A stretch of 64,000 nt of DNA, taken from positions 130,793 to 194,792 of the forward strand of contig CAUCXT010000001.1 in NCBI GenBank assembly GCA_958446835.1, in the 5' to 3' direction. Below the pieces are notes generated by a model. It searched no databases, was not told the DNA's origin, and worked only from the letters and a program-made list of their open reading frames with translations. Both the position numbers and the translations under genes were made by a program. Every line of letters begins with the position of its first letter. Position 1 is the first letter of the stretch. Shown piece by piece: positions 46,668-56,014 of this stretch. Source of the DNA: an uncultured Eubacterium sp. (GTDB lineage: Bacteria > Bacillota > Clostridia > Lachnospirales > Lachnospiraceae).

Positions 46668-48929
46668 TTAAATTGTAAATTTATTTATTGCCTCAACAAG
46701 GTCCTCAGAACGGCTAATCAACTCCTCGGACTCATTATTAAGCTTCTTTACAGCCTCTAACTGGCGACCGGCTGCCTCGTTAACCTCAGTAGCCGCTGAT
46801 GCTGTCTCCTCCGCAACAGCCGATATACTCTCTATGGCTGCAAGAGTATCCTTCTTTGCACCATCCATATCATCAATACCTGCGGAAATCTGTAACAGAT
46901 TCTCAGCAAGTCCCGATACATGCTTATCTATATCATGGAACACTTCTATAGTAGCCTTGAGCGCTTCTTCCTGTGAATTTACAATTAACTCAGCCTGCTT
47001 TGCAACCTCTACTGTATCAACCGTCTGCTTCTGAATCTTTCCAACTATATTTCTAATCTCGTTTACAGAATTAAGCGACTGCTCTGCAAGCTTTCTGATA
47101 GATTCTGCAACTACAGCAAAACCTCTTCCCGCGTCTCCGGCTCTTGCCGCCTCAATTGAAGCATTGAGTGAAAGGAGACTGGTCTCATCGGCAATATCAT
47201 TGATTGCACCGACAATATTGGCAATAGACTGTGAAGCTTTCTCAAGATCCTCAATATTGGCAATAACCTCAGATGTTACCTGAGTTGTTGCCTTCATCTT
47301 ATCCTTCAGAGTATCTATTGTCGCAAGTCCATCCGATACGGTTGACTTGGTCACATCGGCGATATTGGCAATCTTGCCTGTATTTTCGGATACAACCCCA
47401 ATCTTCTTGGATAAGTCATCCATTCTTGTAAGACAGTTCTCAGCGTCATGTGCCTGCATTACAATACCCTGCTCTACATCAGAAATCGATGTGGTGATTG
47501 ACTTAGTCTCCTCAAGAAGGATTCCTGAATTACCTCCGACACTCTCAGAAGCTTTTCCCAAAGCCTTGGCAACCGTATCCGCCTTGTCAATCAATACTCT
47601 GATATTTCCAAGCATCTGGTTAGTGCTCTCACAGAGTATCATGAACTCATCCTTACGTCTTGTATGAATATCAACAGTGAGATCTCCTGTAGATGCCTTC
47701 TCTAGTCCGTTCATAATCTTGCGTATTGTTGTTCCCATGCTCGTTGATAAAATAAATCCTATAACTATTACAATAAGCGCGGTGATAGCTACAGCTGCGG
47801 CTGTAAGTCTTGCAGTCTCATTAGCATCCGAAATTATGTATGACTCAGGGACAAGTGATACCATCATAAAGCCCTGCGCCTCAAGCTTATTGTAGAGCAG
47901 GAGATATTTCTCCCCATTATACTCTACATATTCACTTCCGTCATTCTCCTCCGAAGCTAATATCTTATCATACAGCTCGCTGTTGACAATATACTCTGTA
48001 TCAAGAGAATCATTAACCTGACCCTCCGCATCATCACTGACCGGTATATTTTTATAAGATATTTCTCTTCCATCCGGTGTTATAAGGGCAAGTATTGCAT
48101 TTTCACCCATATTTATCGAAGCGAGATGGTTGGCAATCTCATCATAATCGACATCGACAATTATATATCCAACCTGTCTGAACATCATATTATATGCCTT
48201 TCTCATAATACCGAAAGCATATCTTGAAGTGCCTATATACTCGTCAAGCTCGGTATGATTTCCAAGCCATATAAAATCTTCCTTATCAGTCTTCTTAGCG
48301 CAATCAAGTTTTCTGACATTGTCATAGACCGAATCATCCAGATATGATAAAGCGGTAGAAATAGCGTTGCCATAGTTGGCTACAAATGCAATATTTCGTA
48401 TGTACTTGTTGGCAATCTTACGGGATTCAATCTCGGTTTTGAGTGTACTGAAAACCGTGCTCTCCTTATACGCATCCTTAGCATACGTCTGACCATAATA
48501 CTCTCTGGCTATTGTGGATACCGATATATCATAAGACGTTGTACGAATCGTCTCAATAATCAGATTCATGTAGCTTGCTGCCGTATCCAATGTCGACTTC
48601 GAGGATGCCTCATAATTCGACGTGAGCGCATCTGCAGATCGCTTATATGAAATGACTCCCAATCCTATCATAAGAACTACCGGCACGATGAACGCCATCG
48701 TGATCTTAAAGCGTATACCGGAAAACAGGCGTATCTTCTTTCTGTCACTGCGTCTGCCCTTAAGTGCCTTTACATCCTCACTCGCTTCAGCCCTTGCCTT
48801 ATCGGCATGCTTTCTTACATTCTCTCCCATCTCCCCTGCAAGTGAATCCGCCTTAACCTTGACATCATCATAAATTACCTTTGCATTGGCGGCTAGCTTC
48901 TTTTTATTATTTTTTCCCTTCATACCCAT
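46668..48929 (-). CDS. Methyl-accepting chemotaxis protein with a long N-terminal cytoplasmic extension
   Basis: 753 residues. Residues 1-70 are charged and helical (KLAANAKVIYDDVKVKADSL, then GENVRKHADKARAEASEDVK), then TM1 (ITMAFIVPVVLMIGLGVISY), a periplasmic-type dCache sensory domain to about 365, TM2 (AAAVAITALIVIVIGFILST), a HAMP domain (LEKASTGDLTVDIHTRRKDE) and a signalling domain with SLNASIEAARAGDAGRGFAV at the tip. The ligand is unknown. The extension before TM1 is uncommon; it resembles apolipoprotein-like amphipathic helices. The ATG at 48929 is chosen for its nine-base spacing from AGAGG. Confidence 0.92.
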   Translation of the reverse strand: MGMKGKNNKKKLAANAKVIYDDVKVKADSLAGEMGENVRKHADKARAEASEDVKALKGRRSDRKKIRLFSGIRFKITMAFIVPVVLMIGLGVISYKRSADALTSNYEASSKSTLDTAASYMNLIIETIRTTSYDISVSTIAREYYGQTYAKDAYKESTVFSTLKTEIESRKIANKYIRNIAFVANYGNAISTALSYLDDSVYDNVRKLDCAKKTDKEDFIWLGNHTELDEYIGTSRYAFGIMRKAYNMMFRQVGYIIVDVDYDEIANHLASINMGENAILALITPDGREISYKNIPVSDDAEGQVNDSLDTEYIVNSELYDKILASEENDGSEYVEYNGEKYLLLYNKLEAQGFMMVSLVPESYIISDANETARLTAAAVAITALIVIVIGFILSTSMGTTIRKIMNGLEKASTGDLTVDIHTRRKDEFMILCESTNQMLGNIRVLIDKADTVAKALGKASESVGGNSGILLEETKSITTSISDVEQGIVMQAHDAENCLTRMDDLSKKIGVVSENTGKIANIADVTKSTVSDGLATIDTLKDKMKATTQVTSEVIANIEDLEKASQSIANIVGAINDIADETSLLSLNASIEAARAGDAGRGFAVVAESIRKLAEQSLNSVNEIRNIVGKIQKQTVDTVEVAKQAELIVNSQEEALKATIEVFHDIDKHVSGLAENLLQISAGIDDMDGAKKDTLAAIESISAVAEETASAATEVNEAAGRQLEAVKKLNNESEELISRSEDLVEAINKFTI

Positions 48930-49123
48930 TAGCATCATCCTCTTTTCCGATGTATTTTTTATTATTAAATTTTACTATAGAAATAAAGATTTTGCAATCG
49001 TTTCGAAAACATTTTACATTAATTATATACAAAACATTAATAAAACCAATGCATTTTTTCAGTATACATGCACCAATTCCGGATTAATTACAATAAACCG
49101 ATTTATTTCTTCAAAAATACATA

Positions 49124-49735
49124 TCAGGAATCAAATTCCTGCATATCGTAATCTATTGCGGACTGACTCTGCTTAATCCTGTCAAGCACCCCATCCTCAT
49201 GTATGACATCCATGAATGCAAGGAAAACCTGCATATCGAACTCCTTGACGTCCTCTATCATAATCCCTATCGCACTGTCAAAATCAAAGGCTTCCCTGTA
49301 CGGGCGCTCCGATATAAGGGCAATAAACGCATCCGCCACACGCAATATCCTTGCGCCTAACGGAATCTGCTCCGCCTTGCGGTTATCCGGATAGCCCGAA
49401 CCATCATAATTCTCATGGTGATACAGCACTGCCTCACAGATTGCATTGTTATAGCCATTTTCCTTCAAAATATCATAGCCAAGCTTGGAATGCATTCTCA
49501 TATACCGGATTTCTTCTATTATCATTCCATTCGAATTTCTGCCATAAAGATATGATGACAGCCTAAGCTTGCCTATGTCATGTACCATTCCGGCAATGGC
49601 AAGATTATTGCACTCTTCACCATCAAGACCTAATTTTTTTGCAATCAGGTATGTAAGATTGCTCACACACATACCATGCTTTATTCCGTCTATGAGGTCG
49701 ATTTCCAATATAGTTTTCGTCCAGTCATCAACCAT
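49124..49735 (-). CDS. HD-GYP-like phosphohydrolase
   Basis: 203 residues with a compact HD domain: HGMCVSNLTYLIAKKLGLD, AGMVHDIGKLRLSSYL (HD pair and the extra Lys typical of HD-GYP), YMRMHSKLGYDIL, ICEAVLYHHENYDGSGYPDN (HHE..DG.GYP: the GYP motif is intact) and ADAFIALISERPYREAFDFD. These predict a c-di-GMP or other cyclic nucleotide phosphodiesterase acting alone, without receiver or GAF domain. It overlaps the end of hemZ by eight bases. Confidence 0.87.
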   Translation of the reverse strand: MVDDWTKTILEIDLIDGIKHGMCVSNLTYLIAKKLGLDGEECNNLAIAGMVHDIGKLRLSSYLYGRNSNGMIIEEIRYMRMHSKLGYDILKENGYNNAICEAVLYHHENYDGSGYPDNRKAEQIPLGARILRVADAFIALISERPYREAFDFDSAIGIMIEDVKEFDMQVFLAFMDVIHEDGVLDRIKQSQSAIDYDMQEFDS

Positions 49736-51221
49736 AAAAAAATCTTCTCTTTCTGTCTATCATTTCATCAATATTTTCTATATATGTCGTGACATCCTTG
49801 ACATTTTCAACACGCTCTATGCGGTTCTCCTCCGGGAATACAACCTTCGTTGAAGCTCCCGCCCCAACTGCCATAATGGTCTGTTTCTCCTCCATTATCA
49901 GAATATTATATATTCCTTCCTTGCCCGGCTTGGAGTAGCCTACATTCTCAAAATTTCCCGCCATATTCTTCTGTCTGTACAGATAATAAGGCTCCATTCC
50001 CATGGAGGCTGCACAGTCTGCGGTCATGTTGATGATATCATCAGTGTTGACCATAGCATAATCCTTATATTTTTCCCAGAATATATTCAGCCTTGCAGCC
50101 CTCTTGATTGCAAGAGAATGTACCGTCAGGCTGTCCGGAGCAAGGAGTGCGACTTCTCTCATCGTCCTCTCTATATGCTCTCTCGTCTCACCCGGAAGTC
50201 CGATTATCAAGTCCATATTGATATTGTCAAAGCCACATTCGCGCGCAAGCGTGAACGCCTCCTTTATCTGCTCAACGGTGTGATGTCTTCCGATAAGCTT
50301 AAGCGTGTCATCATTCATAGTCTGCGGATTGATGGAGATACGGTCGACACCGTGCTTCTTCATAACCATTAGCTTATCTCTTGTTATGCTGTCCGGTCTG
50401 CCGGCTTCGATTGTATATTCCTTAAGACCCGATGTGTCAAAATTCTCCTCAAAAAAGCTGAGAACCCTGTCAAGCTGCTCAGGCTCAAGCGTTGTCGGAG
50501 TACCGCCGCCCATGTAGAAGGTGTCTAACTTCTTATCCTTCATAAGCCTTGAAGTGAACTCCATCTCCTTAAGCATCGCCTCAACATAGGTGTCCACTCT
50601 GTCCTTCCACACCGCAAGCGGGTATGAGGTGAACGAACAGTATAGACAGGTTGTCGGGCAGAACGGTATACCAGCATATAGGCTGTAACCGTTGTTATAA
50701 TCAATCTTTTCAAGCAGTCTCTTCTCATTGGAGGCTACCTTTATCGCAAGACCGCCCTTTTTGTCGCTCACATAATACTCTTTTTTCAGGTAGTCCTTAA
50801 TCTCGCTGGCACTTTTACCCTCCTCAAGCAGCGTATACACTATCTTGGTCGGTCTTACGCCTGTGAGAGTTCCCCATGGCAGTTCTCTTCCGGTAAGCTT
50901 CTTTAGCATATCGTACATCATTCGCTTGAATACGTTTCGCGCTTCCTTCTTTCCGGATGCCATCTGCTGTGCTTCATCCTCATACTCATCCCAGCTGGCT
51001 GTGGAATCCCTATGAAAATATATTCTGATAAGTCTGTCACAGTCCGCATTATCAAGCCCTGCAATCTCCTGCCTGATAACCCTTACCTGCACAAAAAGCT
51101 CTGGAGCCTCATCTGCATTCTCCGGTATACTCGTGACTATCTTCGCCTCAGGGAAAAATGCCTTCAGCATAACTCTGGAGTCATTTTCCTGTTCGGCATC
51201 ATTAAATTCAAGTAATATCAT
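49728..51221 (-). CDS. hemZ: Oxygen-independent coproporphyrinogen III oxidase-like, HemZ
   Basis: A 497-residue radical SAM enzyme. The cluster motif is C-x3-C-x2-C: AGIPFCPTTCLYCSFTSYPL at about 185-205. FYMGGGTPTTLEPEQLDRVL, the nearby EAGRPDSITRDKL and DNINMDLIIGLPGET are the usual SAM-barrel elements of HemN relatives. The N-terminal 170 residues before the cluster are typical of HemZ. It should convert coproporphyrinogen to protoporphyrinogen without oxygen, though HemZ activity is less well established than HemN. The ATG at 51221 (GAGG upstream) is chosen over a TTG four codons before. Confidence 0.88.
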   Translation of the reverse strand: MILLEFNDAEQENDSRVMLKAFFPEAKIVTSIPENADEAPELFVQVRVIRQEIAGLDNADCDRLIRIYFHRDSTASWDEYEDEAQQMASGKKEARNVFKRMMYDMLKKLTGRELPWGTLTGVRPTKIVYTLLEEGKSASEIKDYLKKEYYVSDKKGGLAIKVASNEKRLLEKIDYNNGYSLYAGIPFCPTTCLYCSFTSYPLAVWKDRVDTYVEAMLKEMEFTSRLMKDKKLDTFYMGGGTPTTLEPEQLDRVLSFFEENFDTSGLKEYTIEAGRPDSITRDKLMVMKKHGVDRISINPQTMNDDTLKLIGRHHTVEQIKEAFTLARECGFDNINMDLIIGLPGETREHIERTMREVALLAPDSLTVHSLAIKRAARLNIFWEKYKDYAMVNTDDIINMTADCAASMGMEPYYLYRQKNMAGNFENVGYSKPGKEGIYNILIMEEKQTIMAVGAGASTKVVFPEENRIERVENVKDVTTYIENIDEMIDRKRRFFYG

Positions 51222-51251
51222 ATATAACCTCAAGTCTCTTTATTTTCAATC

Positions 51252-51920
51252 TCAACCCTGAATAAAAGGATTGTTGACACGCTCGCAGCCTATTGTGGTG
51301 CTCTCCCCATGTCCCGGATATACCTTTACATCGTCCGGAAGGCTCATAATCCCGGACTTAATCGCGCGTATAAGCTGTCCTTCATTTCCTGTAGGAAAAT
51401 CGCTTCGCCCAACCGAGCCTGCGAACAGTGTATCACCGGAAAACAGAACTTTCTGCTCTTTAAAATAATAACATACACTACCTATTGTATGCCCCGGAAC
51501 TAAGATTGTTCCTATCCTGAAGCCTGCAAAATCAAGCTCTTCCCCCGGCTTAAAGTATTCGTCCGCCTCAAATGTCATCCCATCACCTGTAAAAGGCAGC
51601 GACAGATTAGAGGAGCTGCTGTTCATAACAAGCCTCTCCTCATTGCCCGCATATACCTTGATTCCGTATCTCCTTCTCACAGCGTCCGCCGCTAACAGAT
51701 GGTCAAAATGACCGTGTGTCAGCAGCACCGCCACAGGCTTAATATTATATCGCGCAATCATCGCTTCTATGCGTGCTGCATCGGCAGCCGGGTCGATAAT
51801 CACAGCCTCCTTAAGCTGTCCATCGTCAACATAGCCTCCCGGTGTCTTTGCTCCGCCGTCAAAAACAGCGTAACAATTGGTAGCACACATTCCCAACACA
51901 ATATTTTCTATTCTTATCAT
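51252..51920 (-). CDS. Metallo-beta-lactamase-fold hydrolase (glyoxalase II-like)
   Basis: 222 residues with LLTHGHFDHLLAADAVRRRY (metal-binding HxHxDH at about 70), LVPGHTIGSVCYYF, LFSGDTLFAGSVGRSDFPTG (bridging Asp) and VYPGHGESTTIG. This set suits glyoxalase II/YcbL-type thioester hydrolases, for example hydroxyacylglutathione-hydrolase homologues; the real thiol is unknown. The ATG overlaps the relA stop (ATGA), so translation is coupled to the (p)ppGpp enzyme, as in many Firmicutes where this gene follows relA. Confidence 0.88.
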   Translation of the reverse strand: MIRIENIVLGMCATNCYAVFDGGAKTPGGYVDDGQLKEAVIIDPAADAARIEAMIARYNIKPVAVLLTHGHFDHLLAADAVRRRYGIKVYAGNEERLVMNSSSSNLSLPFTGDGMTFEADEYFKPGEELDFAGFRIGTILVPGHTIGSVCYYFKEQKVLFSGDTLFAGSVGRSDFPTGNEGQLIRAIKSGIMSLPDDVKVYPGHGESTTIGCERVNNPFIQG

Positions 51921-54217
51921 GAATTCGTCCTCTCGATATCGAGCACGCCCTCGACGTTTCTCAATTTCTCAACAAGATGTCTTAACTGTTCAAGTCCCTT
52001 TATATCAAACGACATGGAAATCGTAGCCGTTCCCTGCTTACTTGTACGACAGTTCATACTTGTGACATCAATCTTATTCTCCGTGAGGATTCTGGATATG
52101 TCGACAAGCAAACCTGTTCTGTTATTGGCAAAAATCTTAATCTCAGTGGAATAGCTCTCCCCTGTCTCCTTATAAGCCATCTCCTGCCATTCAGCATCGA
52201 TTATTCTTGCCCTGTCAGACTCAGGAAGGTTGACAATGTTCGTACAATCTGTTCTATGTATCGAGACACCTCTTCCTCTGGTGACGAATCCTACAATCTC
52301 ATCCCCCGGCACAGGAGAACAACACTTCGAGAAACGTACAGCGACGTCATGTATACCCTTTACAACTATGCCGCTCTTGGATTTTTCTGCTGCCGCAGGC
52401 CTATCCTTACCGTCCGCCTGTGTCTGTGCAAGAACCTGCGCGTCCGTAATCTCCTTGCGGTGCTTCTTCTCATACTCCTCCTGAAGCTTATTGACAACCT
52501 GTCCTTCCTTCAAGGCTCCATGACCTACAGCCGCAACAACCGAATCCCAGTCGCGGAAGCCATACTTGGACAACACCTTTTCAACAAATTCAGGCTTATA
52601 TATATCTGAAAACTGTATATTCTTCGTCTTGCAATAGGTGGCAATAAGATCCTTGCCCTTCTGGATATTATCCTCCTTAAGCTCCGCCTTGAACCACTGG
52701 TTAATCTTTGTCTTAGCCTGTGCGCTCTTTACGATATTAAGCCAGTCACGGCTTGGTCCTTTCGAATTCTGCGAAGTGATAATCTCCACACGGTCACCAT
52801 TCTTTAACACATAATCTATTGTGACAAGCTTGCCGTTAACCCTCGCTCCAATCATCTTATTGCCGACGGCGCTGTGGATACTGTAGGCAAAATCAACAGG
52901 TGTGGAGCCTGCCGGAAGATTCTTTACGTCTCCCGAAGGTGTAAAGCAGTACACATTGTCGGAGAACAGGTTCATATCATTCTTTATAAGGCTTAAAAAT
53001 TCCTTGTTATCCGATGTATCGCGCTGCCACTCAAGTATCTGCCTGAGCCATGCAAGCTTAGCCTCCTCGTTGTCACCGCTCTTGGTTCCGTCTATGTTCT
53101 CCTTATATTTCCAGTGCGCAGCGATACCGTACTCAGCCGTCCTGTGCATCTCATAGGTACGAATCTGTATCTCAAACGGCTGTCCGTTAGGTGCTATCAG
53201 TGTTGTATGAAGCGACTGATACATGTTCGGCTTAGGCATGGCTATATAATCCTTGAATCTTCCCGGAATAGGCTTGTATATCTCATGGATAACTCCAAGA
53301 GCCGCATAGCAGTCCTTCACCGTCTCAACGAGTATTCTGACCGCAAAAAGGTCATATATCTGGTCAAGTGTCTTATCCTGATTGACCATCTTTCTGTATA
53401 TGCTGAAGAAGTGTTTTACACGTCCATCTATATCACACTCAATGCCTGCTGCCTCAACATGCTCCTTAACCTCAGCAATGATGTCCCTTACAAATGCCTC
53501 TCTTGCATCCTTGCTGAGAGCAATCTCATCTGCAAGCTTCTGGTAAACCTCCGGCTGGAGATACTTAAGGGAAAGGTCATCAAGCTCAATCTTAATCTTG
53601 GAAATACCAAGGCGCTGTGCTATAGGAGCATATATATCCATAGTCTCCCTAGCCTTCTCCTTCTGCTTCTCAGGCTTCTGGTACTGCAGGGTTCTCATGT
53701 TGTGAAGCCTGTCCGCAAGCTTTACAAGTATAACCCTTATATCCTTTGCCATCGCAAGGAACATCTTTCGAAGGTTCTCAGCCTGCAGCTCTATCTTATC
53801 CGCGGAATAATTAAGCTGTGTGAGCTTGGTTACACCATCAACCAAAAGAGCTATCTCCTCACCGAATTCCCTTACAATGTCATCGTATGTCATAACAGTA
53901 TCCTCGACAACATCATGGAGAAGACCGGCAACAATAGTCTCCTTATCAAGCTCTAGCTGTGCTAGGATGATTGCAACACAAATAGGATGTATAATGTAGG
54001 GTTCTCCCGACTTACGCATCTGACCTTCATGTGCCTTCTTCGCTACCTGATATGCCTTATCAATCAATGATAGATCTGTCGAAGGATGGTACTTTAAGAC
54101 CTCCTTTTTCAGCTCCTCATACAGTTCGTCCGGGCTTGTAAAATCCGGTGGACATGACAATGGCTCCTCATCTATTTTTCTCTTTGTTTTTGTTCGTAAA
54201 ATAACTTCATCCGGCAT
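51917..54217 (-). CDS. relA: RelA/SpoT bifunctional (p)ppGpp synthetase/hydrolase
   Basis: 766 residues, full-length Rel. The N-terminal HD hydrolase domain is intact (AHEGQMRKSGEPYIIHPI, GLLHDVVEDTVMTYDDI), so hydrolysis should be active. The synthetase domain shows GRVKHFFSIYRKM, DLFAVRILVE, PGRFKDYIAMPKPNMYQSLH and YGIAAHWKYKE. TGS (VYCFTPSGDVKNLPAGSTPV), helical and zinc-finger-like (RFSKCCSPVPGDEIVG) and ACT domains follow. It is the single long Rel of Gram-positive bacteria, controlling the stringent response to starvation. It lies between apt and the glyoxalase II-like gene; purine salvage and GTP homeostasis are linked by ppGpp. Confidence 0.95.
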   Translation of the reverse strand: MPDEVILRTKTKRKIDEEPLSCPPDFTSPDELYEELKKEVLKYHPSTDLSLIDKAYQVAKKAHEGQMRKSGEPYIIHPICVAIILAQLELDKETIVAGLLHDVVEDTVMTYDDIVREFGEEIALLVDGVTKLTQLNYSADKIELQAENLRKMFLAMAKDIRVILVKLADRLHNMRTLQYQKPEKQKEKARETMDIYAPIAQRLGISKIKIELDDLSLKYLQPEVYQKLADEIALSKDAREAFVRDIIAEVKEHVEAAGIECDIDGRVKHFFSIYRKMVNQDKTLDQIYDLFAVRILVETVKDCYAALGVIHEIYKPIPGRFKDYIAMPKPNMYQSLHTTLIAPNGQPFEIQIRTYEMHRTAEYGIAAHWKYKENIDGTKSGDNEEAKLAWLRQILEWQRDTSDNKEFLSLIKNDMNLFSDNVYCFTPSGDVKNLPAGSTPVDFAYSIHSAVGNKMIGARVNGKLVTIDYVLKNGDRVEIITSQNSKGPSRDWLNIVKSAQAKTKINQWFKAELKEDNIQKGKDLIATYCKTKNIQFSDIYKPEFVEKVLSKYGFRDWDSVVAAVGHGALKEGQVVNKLQEEYEKKHRKEITDAQVLAQTQADGKDRPAAAEKSKSGIVVKGIHDVAVRFSKCCSPVPGDEIVGFVTRGRGVSIHRTDCTNIVNLPESDRARIIDAEWQEMAYKETGESYSTEIKIFANNRTGLLVDISRILTENKIDVTSMNCRTSKQGTATISMSFDIKGLEQLRHLVEKLRNVEGVLDIERTNS

Positions 54218-54285
54218 GCAATCACCTCTATATATAAGCTTATTTCTTCATTATAGATTTATTCACATAAAAATGCAAATATTTT

Positions 54286-54330
54286 ATAAAAAATATAGGG
54301 CACCGTTGTATATGGCAACGGTGCCCTATA
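54286..54330 (-). terminator. Intrinsic terminator after apt
   Basis: ATAGGGCACCGTTG pairs with CAACGGTGCCCTAT on the minus strand, followed by ATTTTTTAT. It is one of the strongest hairpins in the window and separates apt from relA, which therefore needs its own promoter. Confidence 0.88.
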
Positions 54331-54345
54331 TCAATAAAAAGAATA

Positions 54346-54870
54346 TTACTTTCCTTCGTAGCGGATAACTGACTCAACGTCATATTTTGCAAGCTTCTTA
54401 CGTCCGTCAAGTCCTGCAAGCTCCATAAGGAACACAATCTTAACAACCTCGCCTCCAAGCTGCTCAACAAGCTTGGTAATGGCCTCAATCGTACCACCTG
54501 TAGCGATGAGGTCATCAATAATGACAACCTTCTGACCCGGCTTGATTGAATCCTTGTGCATCTCGATAACCGCACTGCCGTACTCAAGGTCATACTCCAT
54601 GGAAACTGTCTCACATGGGAGCTTGCCCTTCTTGCGGACAGGCACGAACGCCTTCTTCATGTTGTATGCAACAGGAACGCCGAAAATAAAGCCTCTCGAC
54701 TCAGGACCTACCACAACATCAAAGTCAACATCCTTAAGCTTATCCATGATACCGTTGATTGAAAGCTGAAGTCCATCAGCTTCCTGAAGAACACTTGTAA
54801 CGTCACGGAAAATGATTCCCGGCTCCGGGAAATCCGGTATACTTCTTACATAATCTTCAAGTTTTTTCAT
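54346..54870 (-). CDS. apt: Adenine phosphoribosyltransferase
   Basis: A 174-residue enzyme making AMP from adenine and PRPP. Seen are YVRSIPDFPEPGIIFRDVTS, the base-binding VVVGPESRGFIFGVPVAYNM, and the PRPP loop QKVVIIDDLIATGGTIEAIT, followed by VEQLGGEVVKIVFLMEL. Complete and of standard length. GGAGG upstream. It is followed by a strong terminator, so it is a monocistronic unit or the last gene of one beginning upstream. Confidence 0.95.
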   Translation of the reverse strand: MKKLEDYVRSIPDFPEPGIIFRDVTSVLQEADGLQLSINGIMDKLKDVDFDVVVGPESRGFIFGVPVAYNMKKAFVPVRKKGKLPCETVSMEYDLEYGSAVIEMHKDSIKPGQKVVIIDDLIATGGTIEAITKLVEQLGGEVVKIVFLMELAGLDGRKKLAKYDVESVIRYEGK

Positions 54871-54958
54871 ATCTTAATATATCCTCCAAAAATCTGTTCA
54901 TTGTACTGTCTGACCGACCGATATATTCTACCAGTACTTATTCATATAGTCAACAATT

Positions 54959-55969
54959 TTAGTAACCATTCGGATTATTCTTCTGGAATCTCCATGAATC
55001 CTCGCACATCTTCTTTAAGTCTCTCTCTGCCTTCCAGTGAAGCTCCTTCTCAGCAAGTGAGGCATCTGCATAACATGTAGCGATATCTCCCGCACGTCTT
55101 GCCTTGATAACATAAGGAATCTTAATTCCGTTGGCAGCCTCGAAAGCCTTCACAATATCAAGAACTGAGCTTCCCTTGCCTGTTCCAAGGTTATATATCT
55201 TAAGACCCGGATTCTCCTTAATCTTCTCCATCGCCCTTACATGGCCTATCGCAAGGTCAACAACATGGATGTAATCTCTCACACCTGTTCCGTCCGGTGT
55301 ATCATAATCGTTACCGAATACCGATAACTCCTTAAGTCTTCCGACAGCCACCTGTGTGATGTACGGCATAAGGTTGTTAGGAATACCGTTAGGGTTCTCT
55401 CCTATAAGTCCGCTCTCATGTGCACCGATAGGGTTAAAATAGCGGAGTAAAATAACATTCCACTCATTGTCCGCCCTGTAAAGGTCGGATAAAATCTGCT
55501 CAAGCATGGACTTAGTCCAGCCGTAAGGGTTCGTACACTGTCCCTTAGGGCACTCCTCCGTGATAGGAATGAATGCAGGGTTGCCGTATACAGTAGCAGA
55601 TGATGAGAACACTATGTTCTTTACATTATGCTTTCTCATAACATCAAGAAGCACAAGTGTGCCTGAAATATTGTTCGAATAATACTCAAGCGGTTTAACA
55701 ACGGACTCTCCTACTGCCTTGAGTCCTGCAAAATGTATACAGGAGTCAATCTGCTCCTTGTCAAATACTTCATTAAGTCCATCTCTATCATTGATATCCA
55801 CCTTATAGAACTTAACCTTCTTTCCTACAATCTGCTCAATCCTCTCGATTGATTTCTCGCTGGCATTGACAAGGTTATCCACAATAACAACATCATAACC
55901 TGTGTTCATGAGTTCTACAACAGTATGGCTTCCGATAAAGCCTGCTCCACCTGTAACAAGAATTGACAT
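54959..55969 (-). CDS. galE: UDP-glucose 4-epimerase
   Basis: A 336-residue NAD-dependent SDR enzyme converting UDP-glucose and UDP-galactose. N-terminal VTGGAGFIGSHTVVELMNTG binds NAD. HFAGLKAVGESVVKPLEYY, NIVFSSSATVYGNP and the catalytic Y-x-x-x-K in NPYGWTKSMLEQIL are all present, as is AIGHVRAMEKI. Sugar nucleotide supply for envelope polysaccharides fits the glycosyltransferases and licD upstream; general galactose metabolism is also possible. Confidence 0.93.
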   Translation of the reverse strand: MSILVTGGAGFIGSHTVVELMNTGYDVVIVDNLVNASEKSIERIEQIVGKKVKFYKVDINDRDGLNEVFDKEQIDSCIHFAGLKAVGESVVKPLEYYSNNISGTLVLLDVMRKHNVKNIVFSSSATVYGNPAFIPITEECPKGQCTNPYGWTKSMLEQILSDLYRADNEWNVILLRYFNPIGAHESGLIGENPNGIPNNLMPYITQVAVGRLKELSVFGNDYDTPDGTGVRDYIHVVDLAIGHVRAMEKIKENPGLKIYNLGTGKGSSVLDIVKAFEAANGIKIPYVIKARRAGDIATCYADASLAEKELHWKAERDLKKMCEDSWRFQKNNPNGY

Positions 55970-56014
55970 AGCTAATTCCTCCTAAACTATTCAATATTAA
56001 AAAATATGTTAATA

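Noticed and set aside
53114..53956. 280-codon plus-strand open frame opposite relA
   Set aside because: It lies wholly inside relA in another frame, has no protein-family features and no ribosome binding site. relA is strongly supported by domains.
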